From: Eubacterium sp.
GTDB lineage: Bacteria > Bacillota > Clostridia > Lachnospirales > Lachnospiraceae
Direction: 5' to 3'
Assembly: GCA_017634555.1 (NCBI GenBank)
Contig: JAGBNF010000032.1
Location: 1-59,832, forward strand
DNA length: 59,832 nt
Shown: piece after piece, positions 9,054 to 16,568 of the stretch
Layout: each line of letters opens with the position of its first letter
Numbering within the stretch: the first letter of the stretch is position 1
Notes under the pieces: generated by a model
What the model was told of the DNA's origin: nothing
What the model saw: only the letters and a program-made list of their open reading frames with translations
The model's database searches: none
Program-made: the position numbers and the translations under genes

Positions 9054-9114
9054 AATATAAAATCCTCCTTGAAAAATAAATCCTTCACTTTTTAATGTGA
9101 AAATCACTTTTTTA

Positions 9115-9143
9115 ATTATATCTTATACATGATAATTATACAA
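9115..9143 (-). promoter_or_regulatory. pspA promoter
   Basis: TTGTAT (9138-9143), 17 nt, then a perfect TATAAT (9115-9120), about 60 nt before the pspA start. Between promoter and start lie two direct copies of TCACTTTTT (plus strand 9085-9093 and 9104-9112) around TGTGA, a possible regulatory site. Confidence 0.65.
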
Positions 9144-9194
9144 ATATTATTTTACTCCGAATCACTATATCAGACGAATTATTACTTTAGTCAT

Positions 9195-10514
9195 TTAGAT
9201 TCTTTTTATCACCACAGGCCTTGCCTCAGCCTCGTTATCTGATACGTTGTACGCTGCGATAAGATCCGCTTCTGCCTGATCGAGAATATCTTCCTTATCC
9301 GTATATAGCGTTGCAAAAACCTCATCCTTTGAAATTCTGTCGCCCAGCTTTTTATTGATAATAATACCGGCCGAACTGTCAATGGAGTCTTCCTTTCTGA
9401 CTCTTCCTGCTCCAAGTATACAGGATACCATTCCGACTTTTGTTGCATCGCAGCTTTCAAGATATCCGTCCTTATCCATATAGACATCTCTCTTATATAA
9501 AGGCTGTTTCAGTTTAGACGGATCATCGACAAAGCTGTCATCTCCGCCCTGAGCTTTTACAAACTGACGGAACTTATCAAGAGCCTTGCCTGATGCGATC
9601 ACTTCGTCTATTGCTTTATATGCCTCATTCCATCTCTTATCTTCATCCGCCTCATCGGAAATATCCGACATAATATAAAGATATGCACAAAGCTCTCTGC
9701 ATATTTCAGTCAGCCGTTCTTCACCGCATCCCTTAAGGACTTCAACAGCCTCAAGCACTTCAAGACTGTTGCCGACCGCATGTCCCAGTGGCTGATCCAT
9801 ATCAGTGATCAGTGCAGCAGTTCTTCGTCCGCAGTTATTGCCGATTTTTATCATAGTCTCGGCAAGCATTTCAGCACTCTCATATTCGCGCATGAAAGCC
9901 CCGCTTCCACATTTCACATCCAGAAGGATAACATCTGCTCCGGATGCCAGCTTCTTACTCATTATGCTTGATGCAATAAGTGAAATACTATCTACCGTAG
10001 CAGTAACATCTCTAAGCGAATAAAGCTTCTTATCAGCAGGCACCAGATTCTTTGTCTGGGCCGCATCAACCATTCCTATTTCCTTGACCTGATTGATAAA
10101 AGCTTCTTCAGTGAGTTCCGATGAAAAGCCCGGTATACTGTCCAGCTTATCAATAGTTCCTCCCGTTGCACCGAGCCCTCTTCCGCTCATCTTTGCAACC
10201 TTTCCGCCGAGAGCCGCCATCACAGGCTCAACCACAAGAGTCGTCTTATCTCCTATGCCTCCGGTAGAATGCTTATCAAGCTTTAATCCCGGAATATCCG
10301 AAAGATCCATAACATCTCCGCTTTCCATCATGGTCATGGTAAGCTTCGTTGTCTCTTCTTCATTCATGCCCTTAAGGCAGATTGCCATAAGGAGTGCCGA
10401 CACCTGGTAATCCGGAATCTCTCCTTCCGTAAACCCCTTTACGAAAAACTCTATCTCCTCATCAGTCAGAGCTTCTCCCCTTTTCTTCTTGTCGATAATA
10501 TCATACATTCTCAT
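9195..10514 (-). CDS. pdp: Pyrimidine-nucleoside phosphorylase
   Basis: 439 residues. KLDKHSTGGIGDKTT is the thymidine/pyrimidine phosphorylase signature, and SGRGLGATGGTIDKLDSIPG and the phosphate-binding Gly-rich stretches follow. The enzyme cleaves uridine or (deoxy)thymidine with phosphate, releasing base and sugar-1-phosphate for salvage. The length fits Pdp (about 430) better than trpD-type relatives. GGGGGA lies 9 nt before the ATG. It is the last gene of the pyr-aminopeptidase run, 27 nt behind the aminopeptidase, which joins salvage to de novo synthesis. No clear terminator follows. Confidence 0.93.
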   Translation of the reverse strand: MRMYDIIDKKKRGEALTDEEIEFFVKGFTEGEIPDYQVSALLMAICLKGMNEEETTKLTMTMMESGDVMDLSDIPGLKLDKHSTGGIGDKTTLVVEPVMAALGGKVAKMSGRGLGATGGTIDKLDSIPGFSSELTEEAFINQVKEIGMVDAAQTKNLVPADKKLYSLRDVTATVDSISLIASSIMSKKLASGADVILLDVKCGSGAFMREYESAEMLAETMIKIGNNCGRRTAALITDMDQPLGHAVGNSLEVLEAVEVLKGCGEERLTEICRELCAYLYIMSDISDEADEDKRWNEAYKAIDEVIASGKALDKFRQFVKAQGGDDSFVDDPSKLKQPLYKRDVYMDKDGYLESCDATKVGMVSCILGAGRVRKEDSIDSSAGIIINKKLGDRISKDEVFATLYTDKEDILDQAEADLIAAYNVSDNEAEARPVVIKRI

Positions 10515-10541
10515 AGTTCAGTCCCCCATATTAACTGTATA

Positions 10542-12593
10542 CTATATCAGAGCCTCGTTCAGCTCCTCGGTTCCCTGAAGAACGAATCTTCCGTCCTTTA
10601 TGATATCTATTTTTGTTCCGTCACTATATACCGCCGAGATTCTTCCCAGCTCACTGTACGGTATTGTTATATCTGTATGGCAGTTGAAGTAAGCCTTCTC
10701 CGGATCCGTATTTCTCATCAGTGAGAAATCATTTTCTCTTGAAATGATTTCCTTACCATCAGGATTGTAAACCTTCTTATCCTCAGCATGACTGTAGCAG
10801 GTATCACCTACTGCGAAATGCGGACCGGTCTTTTCAACTATGAGTATCGGAAGCTTATCAAGTATATCGAACTTCCTTGCCATTCTGTATGCTACAGTAT
10901 TTGTACCGATAGCAAACTCACCTATAGGCAGTGTCTCATGATTGAAAAGAATATTTTCCTTGATATATCTCTTACCATCTTCTATATCGTCATAGTTACT
11001 GCAGGAGTAATCCTTAACCATTCCGTCTTCAAAGTCGATGGTAATATTTTCAAAATGATATCCGCCAAGATATGCGGAGCTCACCTGAAGCCTTCCGTGT
11101 GTTCCCTTAAGAACCGGTGAAGTGAATACTTCTCCCAGCGGTATATTTACATCGGCAACGCAGTTTTCAAACTGAGTCTCTGCTGAAGGATATGCAAGAT
11201 GTCTCATTGCCACATGCATATTAGTATCATTGCCGTCCGAACCGACAACCTCAACATATTCGGAGCAGTCTAGGGCGTCGATTATCTTCTGCTGGATAGC
11301 GGTATATTTATCATTATCCAGAGTATTAAGCACCATAGTCTCTCTGAATATATCTTCGAAGTCATCTCCGATAGATGGGAGCGGAAATGCAATTATGGTA
11401 AATGAATATTCATCACCCGGAATATATTTATTCGATATGACAGAAAGCTTTCGGTTCATATCGATAGATGTTTCTTCCTGCGCGATATTCAGTCTTGCCA
11501 CGCTGTCCTTGGCCTTCGGATTAAAAAGCTCTTCTCCAAAGCTCTCGATTACTGCAGGTCCGGCATAACGTGACGCTGCTTCCTTAAACTCTTCATACGC
11601 TGCCTCAGTAGCATTTATCCTTCTGTCGGCAAATCTGCCATCAAGAAATACAGCCTCATCCATTCTGTGATCATATTCAAACTGATCATTTACAGATGTT
11701 GCTTCAAAGCCCTGTTTTATAACACCTCTTCTGCACATTCTGTTCACTGCATATCTGTTAAGTATCGGGCGAAGTCCCATATCAGCAAACTTCTTTACTG
11801 CAGATTTTACAATTCTCTCTTCACCTATATGATATCTTATGTTAACCGAGCCCTTTCCTTCGAAGTTAACTCTCATGACATCAAATCCGCGTCTGAAGCC
11901 CGATGTAAACACCTCTGCCATTCTGTCTATCTCTTCATCACTGAGTTTTCCCAGGTATTCCGACAGCTTTATTTCATTATCAGTGATATATTCGCCGTAT
12001 CTGAAAAGATATGAAGTATCACCGAGATTTTCATTCATCACGATCTTATATGCGATATTTTCAGACGGAACTATGGACTCCTCAAGTCTCTCACGGGTAA
12101 AGTATTCGATATAATCAAATGCATGATAGAATATCGTATCACTGACCGCCTTGGCAGTCGGTTTGGTTTCATCAGTAAAAAGTCCGAAGAGCTCGAGATA
12201 AAGCTCAAGCAGTACCAGAACATCAAAATATTTCTCATCCGTCAGAAGCTGAGGCAGATATACAAGCTCTGCCGCAATATAAGACAGCTCATGTCCGAAT
12301 ATACCCAACCTATCCTCAGCATAATCCGGATTAGCATAGCTTTCATCATAATTCTCAGGGAGAACACTCCTGAAAAGCCTGCTGTTATCCTCTCTCAGAC
12401 TATATATATCTTTATGGAAATATCCGTCCTTTTTTATTTCATCAAACAAGTCGAATACTCCGCATATATCCTTTGCCGTACACATAAAAAAGTCAGAGTA
12501 CTCCGGAAAAGCCATCCCGGTCTCCTCTGATATTTCTCTGATCCTGCCTATGGCAAGATCCAGTCTTTCCTTTTCTTCAGCTGAAAGTACCAT
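10542..12593 (-). CDS. M29-family aminopeptidase (AmpS/PepS type)
   Basis: 683 residues, longer than the usual 370-410 of M29 enzymes because of an N-terminal helical region of about 270 residues. The catalytic half has the family's metal ligands: the GEFAIGTN block (Glu), TGPHFAVGDTCYSH (two His) and Asp in NCHTDITIPY. These dinuclear metal enzymes release N-terminal residues from peptides in the cytosol. The second ATG (12593) is preferred over 12599 because AAGGGG lies 6 nt before it. Gaps of 27 and 34 nt to its neighbours place it in the pyr run, an unusual location. Confidence 0.85.
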   Translation of the reverse strand: MVLSAEEKERLDLAIGRIREISEETGMAFPEYSDFFMCTAKDICGVFDLFDEIKKDGYFHKDIYSLREDNSRLFRSVLPENYDESYANPDYAEDRLGIFGHELSYIAAELVYLPQLLTDEKYFDVLVLLELYLELFGLFTDETKPTAKAVSDTIFYHAFDYIEYFTRERLEESIVPSENIAYKIVMNENLGDTSYLFRYGEYITDNEIKLSEYLGKLSDEEIDRMAEVFTSGFRRGFDVMRVNFEGKGSVNIRYHIGEERIVKSAVKKFADMGLRPILNRYAVNRMCRRGVIKQGFEATSVNDQFEYDHRMDEAVFLDGRFADRRINATEAAYEEFKEAASRYAGPAVIESFGEELFNPKAKDSVARLNIAQEETSIDMNRKLSVISNKYIPGDEYSFTIIAFPLPSIGDDFEDIFRETMVLNTLDNDKYTAIQQKIIDALDCSEYVEVVGSDGNDTNMHVAMRHLAYPSAETQFENCVADVNIPLGEVFTSPVLKGTHGRLQVSSAYLGGYHFENITIDFEDGMVKDYSCSNYDDIEDGKRYIKENILFNHETLPIGEFAIGTNTVAYRMARKFDILDKLPILIVEKTGPHFAVGDTCYSHAEDKKVYNPDGKEIISRENDFSLMRNTDPEKAYFNCHTDITIPYSELGRISAVYSDGTKIDIIKDGRFVLQGTEELNEALI

Positions 12594-12627
12594 TGTCATC
12601 CCCTTTGTATAATCTTATACACACTCA

Positions 12628-12948
12628 CTAAAATCTGCTGCATAAAAATACAGCAGCCACGAGCAGTATTGATATAATGCTCATCGTCATTACAAGTCGT
12701 TTACTTTTTGCAGATCCCTCATTTGCCTTCCTTGCAAGGATTGCAAATACAAGCGCGGTAAGTCCCGCAACAAGGTCAGCAAGAAGCACGGCGCCTACAG
12801 AATACAGCGCCGCACCCTTCTTTGTTATCCCATATATGACTATTGATATCGTTGCAAGCACAGAAAGCGCTCCGAGAATGGCAGATATAATTACATCCAC
12901 CGATATCATTTCATCTGCAAATCGATATCTTTTTACACGTCTCTTCAT
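12628..12948 (-). CDS. Small three-helix membrane protein
   Basis: 106 residues with a basic N-terminus (KRRVKRYRF) and three hydrophobic helices (about 16-40, 47-70 and 86-104). It may belong to DUF6142, a family of small membrane proteins; that name is from memory and unsure. The ribosome site is weak (TGGA), and the gene lies between pyrD (33 nt upstream) and the aminopeptidase (34 nt downstream), so translation may rely on the run-through message. No function is evident. Confidence 0.65.
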   Translation of the reverse strand: MKRRVKRYRFADEMISVDVIISAILGALSVLATISIVIYGITKKGAALYSVGAVLLADLVAGLTALVFAILARKANEGSAKSKRLVMTMSIISILLVAAVFLCSRF

Positions 12949-12981
12949 AAATCCATTTATCAGTGATTTCGTGAAATGTAT

Positions 12982-13884
12982 CTATAAGCATTTCCTTATC
13001 TCTGAAAGATCACTGATACCCTTTCTCTTCATGAACTCCTCAATTCCGCTGATAACCTTCAGTGTTGTATATGGATCATGGAAATTGGCTGTACCTACCG
13101 CAACTGCTGTAGCTCCTGCCATGATAAACTCTATTGCATCCTCTGCAGATGCGATTCCACCCATACCGATTACAGGAACATCAACACTGTGACATACCTG
13201 ATATACCATTCTGAGCGCCACCGGTTTTACTGCAGGACCCGAAAGTCCTCCGGTAGTATTCTTTATAGCGAAGGCTCTTCTCTCAATATCTATCTTCATA
13301 CCTGTAAGAGTATTTATAAGAGACAGTGCATCAGCACCACCATCAACCGCTGCCTTAGCCATCTCCGAAATATTAGTAACATTCGGGCTGAGCTTCATGA
13401 TCACCGGCTGAGCAGCCTTCTTCTTGATTTCTTTTGTTATATGATTAAGTGCATCCGGATCAACGCCGAATGCAATTCCGCCTTCCTTAACGTTCGGGCA
13501 GGATACATTTATCTCGAGAAGATCAACTCTCTTCTCATCAGCAAGTCTTTCAACAACCTCAATATATTCCGCCTCTGAATGACCGCATACATTGACAATG
13601 ACTGCTGTATCCTTATTCTTCAGGAATTCCAGATCTCTCTTGATAAATGTATCAATTCCCGGATTCTGAAGTCCTATTGCATTCATCATTCCGCTTGCTG
13701 TTTCTGCGATTCTCGGTGTTGGATTTCCCGGCCATGGTACATTTGCAACACCCTTAGTTGTAACTGCTCCGAGCTTTGAAACATCAAAAAACTCATCATA
13801 TTCCATACCCGAGCCGAATGTACCGGAAGCTACTGTAACGGGATTCTTAAGTTTTACTCCGCAGATATCTACTGACATATCCAT
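12982..13884 (-). CDS. pyrD: Dihydroorotate dehydrogenase B, catalytic subunit
   Basis: 300 residues, FMN-binding TIM barrel of class 1B. The start region MSVDICGVKLKNPVTVASG, the FMN/substrate loop around NAIGLQNPG, the catalytic Cys in EINVSCPNVKEGG and the C-terminal GMGGIASAEDAIEFIMAGA are all present. It oxidises dihydroorotate to orotate and passes electrons through PyrK to NAD. The start overlaps the pyrK stop by one base (TAATG) with GAGGAGG inside the pyrK end, so the two subunits are coupled. Confidence 0.96.
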   Translation of the reverse strand: MDMSVDICGVKLKNPVTVASGTFGSGMEYDEFFDVSKLGAVTTKGVANVPWPGNPTPRIAETASGMMNAIGLQNPGIDTFIKRDLEFLKNKDTAVIVNVCGHSEAEYIEVVERLADEKRVDLLEINVSCPNVKEGGIAFGVDPDALNHITKEIKKKAAQPVIMKLSPNVTNISEMAKAAVDGGADALSLINTLTGMKIDIERRAFAIKNTTGGLSGPAVKPVALRMVYQVCHSVDVPVIGMGGIASAEDAIEFIMAGATAVAVGTANFHDPYTTLKVISGIEEFMKRKGISDLSEIRKCL

Positions 13885-14660
13885 TACAGAACCACCTCCT
13901 CTGCATAAAATACCGGACCATCCTTACAGATTCTCTTGTTATGAACCTTTGAATGATCATCTATATCCTTGCTCTCGCAGACACATGCAAGACATGCACC
14001 AATACCGCAGGCCATTCTTTCTTCAAGTGAAAGCTGAGCCTTGATACCTTTTTCCTCTGCATATGCTTTAATGGCACGAAGCATAGGAGTCGGTCCACAG
14101 GTAAAGATCATATCAGTACTGATACCGTATTCTCTCACGCCATCGAGTACATTTCCCTTAACACCGATACTTCCTGTATCACTTGTAATATATACTGTCG
14201 CGATCTCCTGAAAATCCTCAAGAAGAAACGCTTCATCTCTGTATCCAAGAACAACCTTAAGCTCATCCTTCGCTACTCCTGACTCACGAAGCTCCTTTGC
14301 AAGTCTGAGCATCGGAGGAATTCCTATACCTCCTCCGAGAAGGAGCGGCTTCTCACTTTTAAGCTCATATCCGTTCCCCAGAGGGCCAAGAATATCAACT
14401 ATATCTCCTTCAGTGAGACAACTCATCTGTCTGGTTCCTTCTCCTGCAACTCTATATACGAGTCTGAGAAGTCCCTTTTCCTTATCAAGGTCACATATAC
14501 TTATCGGTCTCGGAAGGAGCCTTGAAGGATCTGCAGTATATACAGAAACGAACTGTCCCGAGTGCGCTGCCTTAACAAGCTCAGCTGCCTCAACCCATAA
14601 ACTGTAGATTCCTTCAGCAAGTATATTCTGGCTTACCACTTTACAATTATATTTATCCAT
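13884..14660 (-). CDS. pyrK: Dihydroorotate dehydrogenase B, electron-transfer subunit
   Basis: 258 residues. It has a flavin-binding barrel (RLLPRPISICD), a nucleotide-binding domain (LLGGGIGIPPML) and a C-terminal [2Fe-2S] site with CGIGACLACVC followed by CKDGPVF. It transfers electrons from PyrD's FMN via FAD and the cluster to NAD. The gene lies between pyrF (45 nt upstream) and pyrD (one-base overlap), the standard pyr arrangement. Confidence 0.96.
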   Translation of the reverse strand: MDKYNCKVVSQNILAEGIYSLWVEAAELVKAAHSGQFVSVYTADPSRLLPRPISICDLDKEKGLLRLVYRVAGEGTRQMSCLTEGDIVDILGPLGNGYELKSEKPLLLGGGIGIPPMLRLAKELRESGVAKDELKVVLGYRDEAFLLEDFQEIATVYITSDTGSIGVKGNVLDGVREYGISTDMIFTCGPTPMLRAIKAYAEEKGIKAQLSLEERMACGIGACLACVCESKDIDDHSKVHNKRICKDGPVFYAEEVVL

Positions 14661-14705
14661 ACGATAACCTCTAAACTACTTTATTCTATCAGGAAATGTA
14701 CCGCC

Positions 14706-15626
14706 TTAGCCTATTGCCTGGCTGATATCCTCGATCATATCGATAGTTGCCTGACGTGCAGCTTCTGCATAGCCTTCCTCACCGAATGATGCATACTTCT
14801 CGTTCTTAAATGCAGCAATGATTCCTCTTGAAGAATTAACTATCGCGCCGAGACCATCCTCGTTGAAATAACCCTTAAGGTCACTTCCCTTACCTCCCTG
14901 TGCTCCGTATCCCGGAACAAGGATGTAAGTCTTAGGCATACGGCGTCTCAGCTCAATTCCCATCTCAGGATATGTAGCTCCTACAACAGCTCCTACATTA
15001 CTGTAATCACCGTCCATAGACTCTTTGCCCCATGCAACTACTGTATCAGCAACTTCCTCGTAAAGAGTCTTGTCACCGATCTTCTGATCCTGGAATTCAC
15101 CTGACGAAGGATTTGATGTCTTAACAAGTACAAATATACCCTTATCGCATGAATTACAGATTTCAATAAATGGCTTTACTCCGTCGGAACCCAGATAAGG
15201 ATTAACAGTAACAATATCCTCATCAAAAGGAGCAATCTCTGTATTACCGATAGTAACCTTACCGATATGACCGATTGCATATGCTCCTGAAGTAGAACCT
15301 ATATCTCCTCTCTTGATATCACCTATTACCACAAGTCCCTTCTCATGTGCATAATCAACAGTCTTCTTATAAGCTGCAACACCCGGAACACCGAACTGCT
15401 CATACATTGCGACCTGTGGCTTAACAGCAGGGATAAGCTCATATATAGCATCTATAAGTCCCTTGTTGTATTCAAATATCGCATCTGCAGCCGCATCGAG
15501 AGTTTCACCCTTTTCCTTGATTGCTTTATCAAGAAGGAATTTAGGAAGAAATGCCATCTGTGGATCAAGTCCCACAACAACAGGTGCATTCTTCTTTTTA
15601 ATTTCGGCAATAAGCTTTGATATCAT
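14706..15626 (-). CDS. pyrF: Orotidine 5'-phosphate decarboxylase (PyrF type 2)
   Basis: 306 residues, typical of the longer type 2 enzymes. VVGLDP near the N-terminus, the catalytic DIKRGDIGSTS and the phosphate-binding region near the C-terminus (LVPGYGAQGGKG) are visible. It converts OMP to UMP, the last step of UMP synthesis. GAGGTAA precedes the ATG. The 110-nt leader holds a small GAGA-tetraloop hairpin that resembles, but does not exactly match, a PyrR site. It is the first pyr gene after the LytTR regulator. Confidence 0.96.
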   Translation of the reverse strand: MISKLIAEIKKKNAPVVVGLDPQMAFLPKFLLDKAIKEKGETLDAAADAIFEYNKGLIDAIYELIPAVKPQVAMYEQFGVPGVAAYKKTVDYAHEKGLVVIGDIKRGDIGSTSGAYAIGHIGKVTIGNTEIAPFDEDIVTVNPYLGSDGVKPFIEICNSCDKGIFVLVKTSNPSSGEFQDQKIGDKTLYEEVADTVVAWGKESMDGDYSNVGAVVGATYPEMGIELRRRMPKTYILVPGYGAQGGKGSDLKGYFNEDGLGAIVNSSRGIIAAFKNEKYASFGEEGYAEAARQATIDMIEDISQAIG

Positions 15627-15654
15627 TTATCTTACCTCTTTCATATATTTATTT

Positions 15655-15673
15655 GTCAGTCCTCTCGGACCTT
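15655..15673 (-). promoter_or_regulatory. Leader hairpin before pyrF, PyrR-site-like
   Basis: On the minus strand AAGGTCCGAGAGGACTGAC folds as a 5-bp stem with a GAGA tetraloop, about 29 nt before the pyrF start codon. It shares TCC...GAGAGG with PyrR-binding loops but is one base shorter in the loop than the B. subtilis sites I recall. It could also be a plain mRNA 5' hairpin. Confidence 0.35.
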
Positions 15674-15736
15674 AATCTTACATATTTTATCAAAATTATG
15701 TTTCATAGTAAAGTTTATAAGTATTAAAGTATTTCA

Positions 15737-16459
15737 TTATAGAGATGTTATATTAAAGGCATTACTCAGTCTTTCGAGCCCCGATGCAGTTACATGAACC
15801 GTATTATCCAGTCCTCTTACTATAAGCTCACTGCAGTTATATCCGGCGATATAATTCGGATTCACATATTCACTTCTGTTTACCTGTATAAAGCCGTACT
15901 TAATAAGCCTCTCGATAATATCTCCTGCTCTCCTGACATCCATTGAATACCTGTTGCTTCCGGTACAGATAGAAAACTGTCTTTCATTCTTCTCCGTGAG
16001 AATGATATTATCGGGATTGAGAAATTCCGTCTTATTGTACCTCTTAAATGTAAGAACCAGTGCATCCCCTTTATTCTTAACAGCAAAGCTTTTTCTACGG
16101 CCTATTACGAATCTGAAAGCTTCCTCTGCGCTGCTTAACTCTGTTGGGGTTGTAAGAATACTGCAGCAGAATAATCCTCTGTTATCAAAGCTTACTGCAT
16201 CATAATAATCGGCCGTAAGTACAATATCCACATACTTATACTGATCAAAGCGTCTAAGCTTTCTGATAAGTTCAATCCCCGAGACCCTGTGATCACCTTC
16301 CATACTTATAACAAAAAGATCGAACTCTTCCGCCAAAGCCAGTTTCAACGCTTCATCATAATCCCTTACAATCAGGATTTTTTCAAAAGGAAATGCGAGC
16401 TGTATCGCCCGTTTGATCAATAAAGCTTCTTTAATATCATAAATATATATCATGGTCAT
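15737..16459 (-). CDS. LytTR-domain regulator with receiver-like head lacking the phospho-Asp
   Basis: 240 residues. The first about 120 residues follow a receiver fold pattern (MIYIYDIKEALLI, FDLFVISMEG, DIVLTADYYDAV), but the phosphoacceptor position reads Ser/Met and the acidic pair is absent. Residues about 130-235 look like a LytTR DNA-binding domain (ERQFSICTGSNRYSMDVRRA, GFIQVNRSEYVNPNYI). AAGGAG lies 6 nt before the first ATG. It stands directly upstream of pyrF on the same strand. It is probably a phosphorylation-independent transcription regulator; its target is unknown, and self or pyr control is only inference. Confidence 0.75.
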   Translation of the reverse strand: MTMIYIYDIKEALLIKRAIQLAFPFEKILIVRDYDEALKLALAEEFDLFVISMEGDHRVSGIELIRKLRRFDQYKYVDIVLTADYYDAVSFDNRGLFCCSILTTPTELSSAEEAFRFVIGRRKSFAVKNKGDALVLTFKRYNKTEFLNPDNIILTEKNERQFSICTGSNRYSMDVRRAGDIIERLIKYGFIQVNRSEYVNPNYIAGYNCSELIVRGLDNTVHVTASGLERLSNAFNITSL

Positions 16460-16506
16460 GGCTTACTCCTTTTCCGAAACCATGATCCCGTCAGAATACT
16501 TATAAA

Positions 16507-16550
16507 CAAAAAAGGTTTATGCTATTAAATACATAATAACATAAACCTTT
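16507..16550 (-). terminator. Terminator after the first class A PBP gene
   Basis: Arms AAAGGTTTATG (16511-16521) and CATAAACCTTT (16540-16550) form a perfect 11-bp stem. On the minus strand a TTTTTT tract follows, terminating the penicillin-binding-protein message 19 nt after its stop. Confidence 0.8.
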
Positions 16551-16568
16551 CATAAACAATATAACTTA

